Below the pieces are notes generated by a model. That model ran no database searches. It saw nothing but the letters and a program-made list of their open reading frames with translations, and had not been told where the DNA came from. The translations under genes and the position numbers were made by a program. This document shows positions 37,901 to 49,185 of a stretch of 64,000 bases of DNA, piece after piece (position 1 is the stretch's first letter; each line of letters opens with the position of its first letter). This DNA is from Prostheceraeus crozeri (taxonomy: Eukaryota; Platyhelminthes; Polycladida; Euryleptidae), in contig CAJQUW010009239.1 of assembly GCA_907163375.1 (NCBI GenBank), positions 372,001 through 436,000 on the forward strand. Reading direction: 5' to 3'.

Positions 37901-40425
37901 CAATGAAAGTTCATGATTCGTTTGATGCCAGATATACAATTGTCAAATGTATGGAAGCTGTTCAATAAAACTTGTGGATATTCATTTCAATCATGGAACA
38001 AATGTAGCTGATACAATTGTGAGACACACGGTTACAGGCTTGCATAATAGATACAAAAACGTAATACAAAAATTATCCGAAAGAATACAGGAGGAATGTG
38101 CGAAGATACGTGAAAGTAGATGTGGCTCTTTTGTTTTAATCTCTATTTGTACTTATATTTCGTAGTGATTTCTGCATTCTTACTTATGTCAATGATCTTA
38201 CATATTGTCTCTCAATTGTAGAGAGCCATTTTCTTTATCTTAACTTGAAATGTGATGAAAATAATTTTTATCGAAATGTACATTGACACAGTGTTTAGAT
38301 ACACCATAGCTTCATCACAATTCAGAAGCATACTTAATCTAAGTCACTGAAAAAATTGCTGAACAATCGCAATAGCATGCATTTTTCAACAGACGTCTAA
38401 CTGAAATTTTGCTCTTCAAACTTTAATTTAACCACCTACTTCAACATAAGTGCGGAAATAATTTCCAAGGATATGAAAATTTTACGAATGATTTTGATCA
38501 TTGAATACGAATAATCACATGTCATATTTATTATTGATTTGAATAAATAATATCTAGAAAAAAATTATTATAAATGAACTGCTGATTTTCAAAAATGCAG
38601 TTTCGTAACAGTGTTCACTCATAGCTTGTGGCTTAAACAAAACTACGTTGCTAAGGATTTGCAATTTATACACATTATCTAAGATTTGGAAAAGATTAAG
38701 ATTTGTGGTGTAATTCAATATTCAAAAACTTGTGATGTACTCAATGCTGTCAATTCTTAGAGGAATTATGCGTACCTAATATGAGCTATATCAAATGATG
38801 AATTGCAATCACTTTGAGGAAAGGTACATTTGACAAGAGTAGAATAGCAGCAAACCACATTACTGTCTCCCGATGAACTTTTAATTTTATATCCGACTTG
38901 TAAGAGAGTAAATAGATTGATAGCAAATATTCAGAGTGACAATAAATCAATAAAGCGAAACATAAATTATTTCCATTTCTTTCTTGCAAGAAATTTCAAA
39001 TCTGGAAACCAAGGATATCTGTGATCATTGCATGTCTTATGCGTAATTAACTTCTTTCTAGCATCATCAGTAGCACATAATTAAGGAAAAGGTGAATGTT
39101 ATTTAAACTTCTTGAGTATGCATCTCTACAATTTCAATAATGTGTTAGATACGAGTGCATCAAATACATAGCAAATAAGATAATGTCAACTTGGATGTGA
39201 TAATTGACGTAATGCTAAAAAGTAAGCACACTCTGTATAACAAATCAAACTTCAATAAAAACATGTCTAGCAATGATCTACACGAAGCGAATGCGCATTG
39301 TTATTATATGCTCCAATGTTCTCTATATCTGAAAAGCAATATTCAATAACATGCAAAAAAAGCAAGCAAAGAATAACAGATGTTACTTCTCAATTACCTA
39401 TTAATTGAAAATTGATTTAGATCACATTATGTTCACCGGCATTCAGCCATTGCATCCAAGTACTTCTAAAAGAACACAACAACAAAAACAGTATCTGCGA
39501 TCAGAACACCATAGATATTGTAATAGTCCTTAATTCCCCCAATCGATGTTATGCTCAATGTTATCTAACTATCTACGGAAGGTTCGCGAAAACATAATTT
39601 TAGCCATTCAAGAGCAATAGCGGCATACTGCAAGCATACGTGCGTGCAGTATGATATCAAAGTAGTTTCCTATTTCTGAAGTAATTGGAAGTCTATTCTG
39701 AACACTAAAAATTCTATTATCAAGATATTTGAACAGATGTAAGGTAGACTAATGGAATTCTTATTATCGAATTTACTGCTCAGAACAAAGATGTTTCAAA
39801 TTTCATCTACATGTACGTCAGGTTGCATGTCACATGCTGCCATCTCTTTCGATCCCAACACTTCTGGATTAGTGCGCAGTCGTCCAGCTCTTCACGCAGT
39901 CTATCCAGACTCTTCACTGTCTACTCATATCCTTCGACCACAGACATCTGACATTGTTTAGAATAGACTTCCAAATACATAGATTTTTTACTTCTGATAA
40001 TTCTATCATTACTTGCGTTATACCGTTCTCCTTGGCTTTCTAGTTTCAATTTTCTTGCTATGATGAACGACAGCTAATTGAATACATAGATCAATTGTAT
40101 GGGTCGAACGGATCTAGTATTATATCATATCTGCTAAGTTTCCATGGCAATTCATTGTAATGTAAACATTGATTCGCATCATCCTTCAACATATCTTTAT
40201 TATTTTTGATTTTTATTTAAACTGGTATTATATCGACCCGACCCTTTCACTCGGAACACCGCGCTGTCACAGCTACTACACTCCCTTTCCCTTTTACTGA
40301 GAGCTCTACTCAGATCCAACAATAAGAAAGAATCCACTCATAGAGGTTGTTGTCTTTGAAAAATACTGAAACAAAAAAATGTGTCTCCAAGCGTCCGCAT
40401 TTGTGTGTCCTTTTTTGCACTTTAG
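31961..40425 (+). other. Intron between alternative exons D and E (about 8.5 kb)
   Basis: No further copy of the turret exon (pattern NFD..L.W..VT.FQ) was seen between D and E, and no clear transposon domain. A 72-codon frame at 37947-38165 (hydrophilic, VIQKLSERIQEECAKIRE) is unrecognised. The region is AT-rich throughout. The acceptor of E is preceded by a strong T tract (CCTTTTTTGCACTTTAG). Confidence 0.8.
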
Positions 40426-40603
40426 TAACTTGGGCATGATCTTTTTCGGAGGCAAGTTCTGCTGGAGACCAGATGGTAGCAAATGTGGATGCAGCTATCG
40501 AACAAAGCACTACCACGACGCAAGTCGAGCTGGTAACACGTCTTGCTACTGTGAACGAGCCAACTTTGATACACTGCAATGGGCGGCAGTGACCACTTTT
40601 CAG
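40426..40603 (+). CDS. Cav3 alpha1, exon E: alternative domain II turret and pore helix, five-cysteine form
   Basis: This 178-bp exon has the same phases as exon D and encodes 59 residues, 20 more than D. It starts NLGMIFFGGKF (compare [11 protein letters not shown] in D), continues with a longer turret with cysteines at residues 12, 20, 22, 40 and 42 (CWRPDGSKCGC ... TSCYCER), and ends in the pore helix ANFDTLQWAAVTTFQ. Homology at both ends and identical splice phases show it arose by duplication of exon D. In invertebrate Cav3 channels (for example Lymnaea LCav3) an alternative exon 12 of this type is established, and its cysteine-rich version makes the channel more sodium-permeable. That function is inferred here, not shown. 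The acceptor is GCACTTTAG and the donor CAG/GTAGCC. The exon is richer in G and C than the flanking intron. Confidence 0.95.
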
Positions 40604-43600
40604 GTAGCCAGTCGATTGCCGACAATACAGTCTATGCGTGCAAGTGCCTGAATGAGTAGAAATGAACCTTTGTGGTTCGATCAATATCTCATTCGTGTGG
40701 TGTTGATCTGTGTGTTTGTTTTCTTCATCTTAATGACAACCTACCTTTTTTCATCTATTTGAAATTTTATTGTTTTAGATGTAACTGTTTGCATTTTTTC
40801 GCATATCTTTACTTTTGATTGGGGCTTACGTTGATATCAAGAGATAATTGAAATGAACATTCATAAGTTTCAAAAGTGAATTTCTAAAGTTTTTTTGCAT
40901 CAAATTTGTATGAAATAAAATTATATTACTCGTCGACTAACATTTTACTGAATTCACCATGCATGCGACGAAAAACATTCCAATGAAAAAAATTGTAACA
41001 TTATTACTTTGCATTGCTCGATTTCTTTTGAGAGCTTGGGATGTAGCTGCTACACTATACACCACGTTGTCTCAATTCTCAACTAGATAAACTGGTCTGA
41101 TAATTAAATTTGATGAGTTACTTTATTCACAGATGTCTCAAGTTAAAAATCACGATTATGCTACTTTTTGACTTCGATTTGATGACATCTAATATCCAGT
41201 GTTTCTAAAGCTTCGATTCAAATCTCACTAGGCTTATTATCTTTCGAGAATAGCAGTATAGATGTCAAGCAATGCAATGAATAAATGACAGATTTGATGA
41301 ATTGATGTCATGTTCAAAAATGCTGATTCTCTTGGGGTAATTATAATTATCTGATGCTTTTGACAGCACTATCCAAGCCAGTGGGGCTTGTTGCATTTTT
41401 TACCAACATCAATCTGAAATATCAATAAAATTTTGACTAAAGTTCAAGAGTAAAGTTCACGAATCTAGCCGAATCACAAATCACTATGGTGTCATGAGAT
41501 CTAATTCGCACAGAAATCACTGAGTGTGTAAACGTGAAGTTGATATCAGTCTCAAATCGGGAATATCAAACAAAACTAAAAATGAATCACTTACTTGACC
41601 AAGTAAGACCATCGACAAAGCGAGAGACAATGGCTGAAATATTTTATCTAAAAGTTTTCATGAAATAAATCACTTTGCAAAAATTTACTTTTGGCTTTTC
41701 CTCGGAAGCCATGGAATCGTTCGTTGAAAACAAAAACTAAAAATGATAAGAGACTGCAGTGCGTCATGTATCCTACAGTAAATATGAAATTCCATTAATC
41801 TAGATTTTAGCCTCGCGTTAAGTTCCAAGTTCAGAGAAATGGAGGAAAATGGAGGCATCAGGTGCAAGCGAAGCCAGCAACCATTCGACATTAGAAGTCA
41901 GAACTGATCATCATAGAGAAATTGAACTCAATCTAATAGTGATAGACATGAAAATGTCTTCTCTGAACAAATCATCTCATACTTCGACGCATTGAGCAAG
42001 CAGGCTGCATATCCATATTACAGTTTAGAAAACGGATCGCCGGTGACCTCAGATTACATAAAAATAATTGCATGTGTTGCAATTGATACGACCTTTGGGG
42101 TCTTCGGCATATAGAAAATCGAGTCAAGTTGCAGTTGTAGACTTTGCACATTAAAAGGTATGCATGCAGCTACATAGAGACTTGGAAGGAATACAACATG
42201 TTAGATTTTCTGAAAGCGATTTTCTTGCACTGATTGCAGTGATTTTCTTATCTGAATATGCTATGTAACATCACGAGGTGACTATCCAAGTCCTTCATTC
42301 ACAATGGTTCAATTTGCACGCAGTATGATATAATCACTTTCACAAATTGGATTAGAGCCTTTAATGTTTGGATGATTACTTGGATCATGTTCTATAGCTG
42401 AGGTCCTACATTCATGCCAGTTCATGCCAAAATTTAACCGAACTGCCAATAATAGCCTTGTCTCCTATAGAAACCAAGTTGTAGATGAAGTTGCCGGCTA
42501 AATATAAACAAGACATCGAATGAAATCTGTTTACGTCATTTAATAAATGTGGAAGTTTCCACAAGGGTACAGAAGAAATATCACAATGCTACTGCACAGG
42601 CGATGTTAAGATCAATAGTGAATGATCATAAAGGAAGAATTTGATTCGGTACTTGCCCTATCAAACTTAGGTGCTACGTGTGGTCGGTACTTCTCTATGG
42701 ATGTGAATCATGGTCCATAAATCAGACGATGCGGGCAAGGTTGGAAGCGGCGGAGATGTGGTTCCTCAGGCGGATGCTGCGCATCCCTTGGATACAGAAA
42801 ATTAGCAACGAAGCCGTACTCGAACGCACACATATACATCAAGGCAACTGATGATGACCATCTTTACAAGACAAATACGGTTCCTTGGTCATGTCCTTCG
42901 GAAGGAGAAATACGAAGATGTTGCTCTAACCGGCAAAATTGAAGGAATGAGAGAGCGCATACGTCAACGATTGTCCTTCATGGGGTGGCTTGGGAAAGCG
43001 ACGGGCAGGAGAGCCACCATCATTAAAATGTGCAAGAGACGAGAAGAACACCTGATTGTCGCCAACGTCAGCTTCTGACACGGCACTACTGATTGATTGA
43101 CTTACCCTATACGAAAACTATTTCAAATTTTCCAATGTTGATGAACAATATCATTTCCGATATTTTCAAAAAAAAACAGTTATCCGATTTTTGAAATAAT
43201 CTAAATGAAAACCTAACTAACCAACCTAAGATGGGTTGACTTCTCATTCACTCTAAAGCCATGCGCTACGCAGACTAAAATCAGCTTCTAACACCACATT
43301 GGAATGCATAGAAATCCGACACTTAATATTATCAGCGGACATGTACACTGAAGACTATATTACGTTGAGGACACGCGCTGATGCTTTACAGCAATACCTG
43401 AAGAATGACGGCTCCCAGGGGCAGACAATTCTTTTCATTCGCAGAACTTCACTTTGTGTGTTTCAAGGACAAGCGCCAGTACCATGTCAGTGTATTTTGA
43501 TTTTGTGATGACTCGAAATTATTCTCAATCCTGTTAAAGCATGAAACAATTATGGTAGAATAATTTACAATCAATGCAGGAATCTACAACTATTATATGT

Positions 43601-46600
43601 CTCGACATTCATGCAGCAACAATGACCTAGATCGGTGCTTATGTGGGTAACTGAATGATCCATCAACACATGTCACCATTCTCATCCTGATAACTTAGAT
43701 AAAGAAAAGTGAAGAGTCGGATTTCTATTTTAAAAATAACAAATGTTTGAATGATTTGTCGACAAATCTGGCGAACAATTCTGTCGGATCTGCGTTGAAA
43801 AACAAAGTTCAGAAAGTCATAAATAAATTAGAAAATGTTGATGAATGAATTGATAGATCGATTATCTCTTGAATCAAACAGTTTTACTCCATTCAATATT
43901 TCGTTTGTGTGAGATTGATCAGGATTTTACATCACCTCACATTGGCATTGATATATTTTTATATTAATTGTACACCGCTCAAAATTATTGCAAAGGTCAC
44001 CTGTTTAAGCATGTTCAAATCCTCATGTATCCTATTTATATCATGAGGAGATAATATGGTTGTCTGTAGTATTTGCGAATATTTAGTAAAACAGTAGCAT
44101 GTAAAGGTCAACTTTCAAATTTTAAAATTGCAGCAGATTAAGCATGAAGCTTCGTTTATAGATCCCGTATTATGAACAGATCCCATTTTCCCATTTAAAT
44201 CTCATTTTTGAAGCTTAAAATAATACGCTTATCTATTGATATGTCTGAATGTGAGTGTCAAAGACTGTATTCTTCCATTCGTTTCTAAATCTATCATCTT
44301 TATCTGATATATTGTCAACCTGACTCTTTAAATACTCTTGTGATTGTTTCCACTGGCCATCCATACTGCTATCATTCCAACGGAACCTACTTGTTTTGCA
44401 TGGCTTTTCATGTACATGTAGGTATAATAAGATGCTAAACTGCGCTTGCTATTACGGTGTCTTTCAGCAGACTGTTTCAAACGTTCGATGTTTTTGTATT
44501 TCTGCACCATTTTTCAAGTGTGTTCTCAATATGTCTTTTGTGATTATCTGTCAATGGTCGATATCGTGCATAATTTCCTACTTTTTGTTTTTATGACTGT
44601 ATGCTCATGAAGATGTTTTTCAGGAATTTATGGATTGTGCATATTAAATGTATACATAATTTTTTATATACTACTACTTTGTAATATATGCATATGAATT
44701 TCATGCATGTCAAAAATTTGATGGATAAAATGCAGCTATATCTTATGCAAACATGTGTTGAATATTGACGTTTTAGATGTACAGTACAGTGTCAATAACG
44801 CATGGATACTTCCATCAAATGATTAAAGAAAGACCATGAAGGCGCTCAAGTATTATTCCTATTATACTTCTTAGCATTATCTTTGTGTCAGTTCGAGATT
44901 GTACACATGCTTTTTCTGCTTTTATAAAATACTGACAATCAACATCGTTCAACAGTACTTTGCATCAGAATTGTGTACATTTATTGTGCTATTTTTTAAA
45001 TGTTCAACATCGAATGAGTTACTTTGTTTATTTTAAAGATGCTGATGTACTGTAGCCTAATCTGCATTTTGTAAAATAATGCTTTGCTATTAAGTTTTAT
45101 CAATGAAATCTGATTGCGTGTTGGTAAAATGCATTTCGAACTACTACACGTCTATATTTGCTCGATTTGTCTGACAAAAACATGTAAATGCAACGAACAA
45201 GGGAGATTACATAGCATTTTGATCGATTTCTATCAGTGCTGTGTTTTGAATAGATAAATGAGAGATATGTAATTGCATGTAGCTGCGATTACATATTCTG
45301 TGTAATTTCGTCCACAATCAAAACCGCACATCACTTTAATCTTTTTGATAGAAATTTTACATTTTCAGAACTTTAATTGAGGATTTTCTATTGATATCTT
45401 TCGAGATGCACTTGCTAAAGAAAATAAAAGAACCATATTTTTCATGATTGGGTAAAATATTATGGATTGCTTTAAGTCATTCAAACTAATCGAAAATGCC
45501 AGGAATCTAAGTTCACGAAAGCAATCAGCTTGTGAAGGAAAATATCATTAATGACAAAGTGAGATTTTCTCTCATCATGCGATATGCGATGGATGACAAT
45601 TTTTCAATATGTAAAGATTTCCACATTCCTGTAGTACGTATGTATGCAAGTAATACATCTTCAGTTTTCATAGACTTCGAAAAACTGAGCACGTAATCAA
45701 ATCAAAATCTAGGCCCTATTACATAAAGAAGGTAATCTCTTATGCAGTGTATAGATTTACCAGCATTTACCTTGTGTCAGTTATCATACAAGCAATTTAT
45801 TATTAGCATTCAATGAAGTTGAAAAATAAAAGAATACGTAAAATATTGATCACATTTGTTATGTCTAAGTTGTGATGATGGCTGTTGTATATAAATCCTG
45901 CAAAAGCTCATTGAGTCAATACATGAGAAGTACCAGAGATATCTTTTATCTCATCGAGAAGTTCGTCAAAACATGCCATTTCAATTATTAGCTATATATT
46001 CTATTTCATTCATGCCCTCTATATAATTTTATGCGATTTTTTTATTCATGTGAATGCAACAATGTTTATAAACAGTTTGCAGAAATACAGGCACAGAAAA
46101 TCGAAACGCAAATGCGAAGGATATCCAAATGCTCTTTAATCAGTTAAAAATAGCAATTCCTCCTACAAAATTGAATATCAATCATTTTGAAAAGCGTCGC
46201 CTATTCAGCAATCGATTCAAGGCCATTGATTGTCCTTACTATTTAGAGCTAGAATCATGAAAAGAAATAGTGATTTCAAATCTTGTTCAGATTTTAACAG
46301 TAGGCCTAATAACCATTATAAAGTAATATAGAATCACATTTCACCTCGGCAGTATCTGCCCTGTAATGCTCTCGATTACATGTAATTCAGTTTCCATATC
46401 ACTAATGGAGTAGTAAGTTTATGCGACTACAATACAAGAAAGATACATTTTTGTAGCTTTGATTGCTAGCACGCAGCAACAGAGTGCTTCGATGGCGTAG
46501 GTAAAGAATTGATATTTTTTACAAAAAAGTAAATTTCGTCCAACGATTCGTCCTCAGCCTGATCACAAGGAAGACACAGATTTGTACATGCTGCATCAAC

Positions 46601-47600
46601 ATTATCGTTAGCTTTTTCATTGTAAGCATGAAAAAGGAGCACATGTACAATATATACGTGCATTGAATATGTATAGTACGGTATTATAAAGAATAGCTTG
46701 ATTTATTGATAATTTTTTCAAGTCTCAATCCATGGATCGACCTGATCAGTTGTGGACAGATATGAACCAGCATCATCGGAACAGAGGAAGTACAAACATA
46801 GTGAGCATCCAGGCATGAGAAAATTTTCAATAGCCAGGTAGGTTTCTTGTTTAATTACACATTAAAAGCGCAAGCAGGGTTTACCTGAAGCGCCTCGGAT
46901 GCGATGATGATTATCGAATGCAATCTGCTCTATGGTGTCTACAATTAGGAACTGTTAATTGACTAAATCATGCTTTCAACAGATGATTTGGTGGACTTGT
47001 GATAGGATGGCATTCTTGAATATCCTCTAGATCCATCGTCGCTGAATCACATCTACCCACGACTGAAGCAGTCCAATAAGTCGAAACAAACAGTATCTTT
47101 CTCATGGTGGTTACATTTGCTGAATTTTTATAGATAACTATTGTAGTGCGTATAGATGTGCACTTCCTCTATATGTAATCGGGTTACTGAACTGGTGAAA
47201 CTTCTATCCAGTTAAGATCCTTTATCGGCAGGTTGGTTCGTTCTCTAGTCAATTCAAAAGTTGATTTATAATTTTCAGTTGATTTATAATCTAATACCAT
47301 TGTTATCTGCCTATTTTTCCTCATGTCACTAACCTGAGTTGAAATGCAAACCCTATCTGTCATTGATATGCTCTAAAAAATTATCTTTTCAGTGTCTGAC
47401 TTTGAGGTAAGTCACTATTTCCTGCAATTCTATTTTTACAAGGATGAATGCAATACTATACACTACTATAAAAATAGACAATAACTGTATGATTTACAGG
47501 ACTTGTTAAGACTTCATGAGTATACAATCTTGCAATGTCTATCTTATCTAAGTGAATTTGATGATCGCGATTTGTATAGCAATTTCATATCTTTTGTCAG
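40604..47600 (+). other. Intron E-F of the Cav3 gene (about 7.0 kb)
   Basis: Phase 0 intron with GTAGCC donor and CTTTTGTCAG acceptor. It contains one LINE 3' end (42.65-43.1 kb). The stretches 40604-42650 and 43103-47600 are AT-rich, with nothing I can classify. Confidence 0.9.
42656..43102 (+). mobile_element. LINE 3' end (reverse-transcriptase tail), RTE-like
   Basis: The plus-strand reading starts IKLRCYVWSVLLYGCESWS, continues LEAAEMWFLRRMLRIPW and ISNEAVLERTHI, meets a stop, and resumes in another frame as IRFLGHVLRKEKYED, LTGKIEG and RIRQRLSF to a stop near 43080. This is the conserved C-terminal segment of a LINE reverse transcriptase. The final bases TGATTGATTGACT may be the simple-repeat tail typical of RTE-type elements. 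The 5' part is absent, as expected for a truncated insertion. One frameshift or stop lies at about 42848. Confidence 0.87.
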
Positions 47601-47756
47601 ATACTCTCTCAGGAAGACTGGAACGCTGTTCTCTATACGGGAATGGCACGAACATCGCCTTGGGCGTCGCTTTATTTCATTGCATTAATGACTTTTGGAA
47701 ATTACGTGCTGTTCAATCTTCTCGTCGCCATACTGGTTGAAGGATTCTCATCGGAG
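47601..47756 (+). CDS. Cav3 alpha1, exon F: domain II selectivity filter and IIS6
   Basis: This 156-bp, phase 0-0 exon encodes 52 residues. [15 protein letters not shown] holds the domain II selectivity-filter glutamate (Q-E-D-W), one of the four acidic residues of the EEDD filter of T-type channels. [12 protein letters not shown] and [19 protein letters not shown] form the IIS6 pore-lining helix, and the exon ends FSSE. It is constitutive and receives either exon D or E. The acceptor is CTTTTGTCAG at 47600. A second AG lies 12 bases inside the exon (after CTCTCTCAG) and would remove ILSQ if used. The homologous sequence supports the first. The donor is GAG/GTAAAT. The next coding exon (II-III linker) was not identified with certainty. 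Confidence 0.97.
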
Positions 47757-47868
47757 GTAAATGAAGACAAACCTCAACATTTATATTTTTGCATCATATA
47801 TCGTATCATGCTCTATCATAATATCGCATCAAAGTTTGGTTTAGTATCAGCTAGCACAATGTCATCAG

Positions 47869-48108
47869 GGGGTATCAAAAATTATTTGCAATTCAATCGG
47901 GCCGAGCAATCAATTAATTTTAATTGCATCCGAAAGCAATCAATTAATTGCAATTATTCGGTAAAAACAATCAATTAATTGCAATTATTCGGTAAAAACA
48001 ATCAATTAATTGCAATTATTCGGTAAAAACAATTAATAAATTGCAATTATCTTCTATCATCAATCAATTTATTGCGACCAATTAATTGCAATTAATTTTT
48101 GATACCCC
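47869..48108. mobile_element. Short inverted-repeat element with internal minisatellite
   Basis: The left end GGGGTATCAAAAATTA and its complement at the right end (TAATTTTTGATACCCC, to 48108) form terminal inverted repeats. The inside is built from CAATTAATTGCAATTA-type self-complementary words, including three perfect 31-bp tandem units. ATGTCAT occurs just outside each end (about 47860 and 48113), though not directly abutting. There is no coding capacity. This looks like a MITE that acquired or expanded a minisatellite. Confidence 0.6.
47937..48029 (+). repeat. Three tandem 31-bp repeats
   Basis: Unit starts are at 47937, 47968 and 47999. Each unit contains CAATCAATTAATTGCAATTA followed by TTCGGTAAAAA and is identical to the others. 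Diverged partial units flank both sides. Confidence 0.95.
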
Positions 48109-48990
48109 ATGAATGTCATATCACTCATCATTATTTTTGTATGTATGACAAAATTTTGAACTTTTGTGACTAAATGATGTAATTCGCTGAGGTCAATTGG
48201 AAGAACGACTGCACATAAACATGTCATTTCTCATGTGTGTGGAGAGAGGGATGGTCACAGACTCGAATCTGGCCGTTAGATAATCAAATACCAACATTTC
48301 AAGGAAAAAAATTTCCGGAAACCGGAAGTTAAGTAAGTAAGTTGAAAACAGAAGTTTTTCCGCTCTTCGTAAAATGACGAATAATTGAAGAGCCAATTTA
48401 GCACATAGTAAACTATCGGAAGTTCATTAAATGGCTATGATAAGTGTCACATGTGTATCTAAGTAATTCAGCAGACGTCGATTTATTGGCTGCGAATTGC
48501 TGAAGATAATTTATATTAATTTGACTGTGATTGACTGTGACGATGATTACAAACAGCACCAGTGAATGAAGATAAATGTGGTCATCATTCATCATGATCA
48601 AAATCGACTCTGCTGGAAAAATGTGATCAACGTGATTGCAATTATAAACGCAAATAGCATCTATTCATCCTTAAATTTTTTTTGCTATTGTATTATAATT
48701 TCACAATTTCTCAATTTTGCTTTGGCATTGCATGCAACGCAAGTTTCGAAAGCGTATTAAAAAGGGCCCACCGTTTGTGGTAGTTATATACTCGGTAATG
48801 CATTACTGTTTTCAAGTGTACACATTATGTTGATAAATTTATGAAATGACTACTTAAACAAACTAAGAAAATAGATACAGATTCGTGTCAGAATTCATGT
48901 CATACATTATGAGCAATATAATGGTCTGCAATGGTAGTTTATACATTACACGTGTGTAGCTGACGGTTTTTGACGGGAGGTAGTTCATCA

Positions 48991-49116
48991 AAGGTTGAAA
49001 GGAAAAATATAAAATGCACTCCCTGTGATTTATCCGTAAAAGTTTAATGCTAAAGTACATATATACAGGAAACAAACGTTTCGCGTCGCAGTCGCAGCCT
49101 CAGTGTCTGTAAAAAC
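48991..49116 (+). repeat. Penelope-like element, terminal inverted repeat (3' side)
   Basis: Matches the reverse complement of 51692-51813 with few differences. The longest exact core is TGCACTCCCTGTGATTTATC plus the following CGTAAAAGTTTAATGCT. The distal part holds ACGTTTCGCG and the CAGCCTCAGTGTCTG stretch. Confidence 0.93.
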
Positions 49117-49185
49117 GTGCAGAATGTGCCGGAGTGAACGTGCTTTAATACTATCTGTGTATAGTCACTCAGACGAGAGCATCTC

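Larger units (their letters stand above)
47757..48990. other. Intron sequence after exon F
   Basis: Start of the II-III linker intron. Apart from the small inverted-repeat/minisatellite element at 47869-48108, nothing is recognisable. Confidence 0.6.

Noticed and set aside
37947-38165. 72-codon hydrophilic frame between exons D and E as a third alternative exon
   Set aside because: It lacks the NFD..L.W..VT.FQ pore-helix pattern and fitting splice sites.
40310-40684. 124-codon minus-strand open frame
   Set aside because: It is the antisense shadow of exon E, which has clear homology and splice sites on the plus strand.
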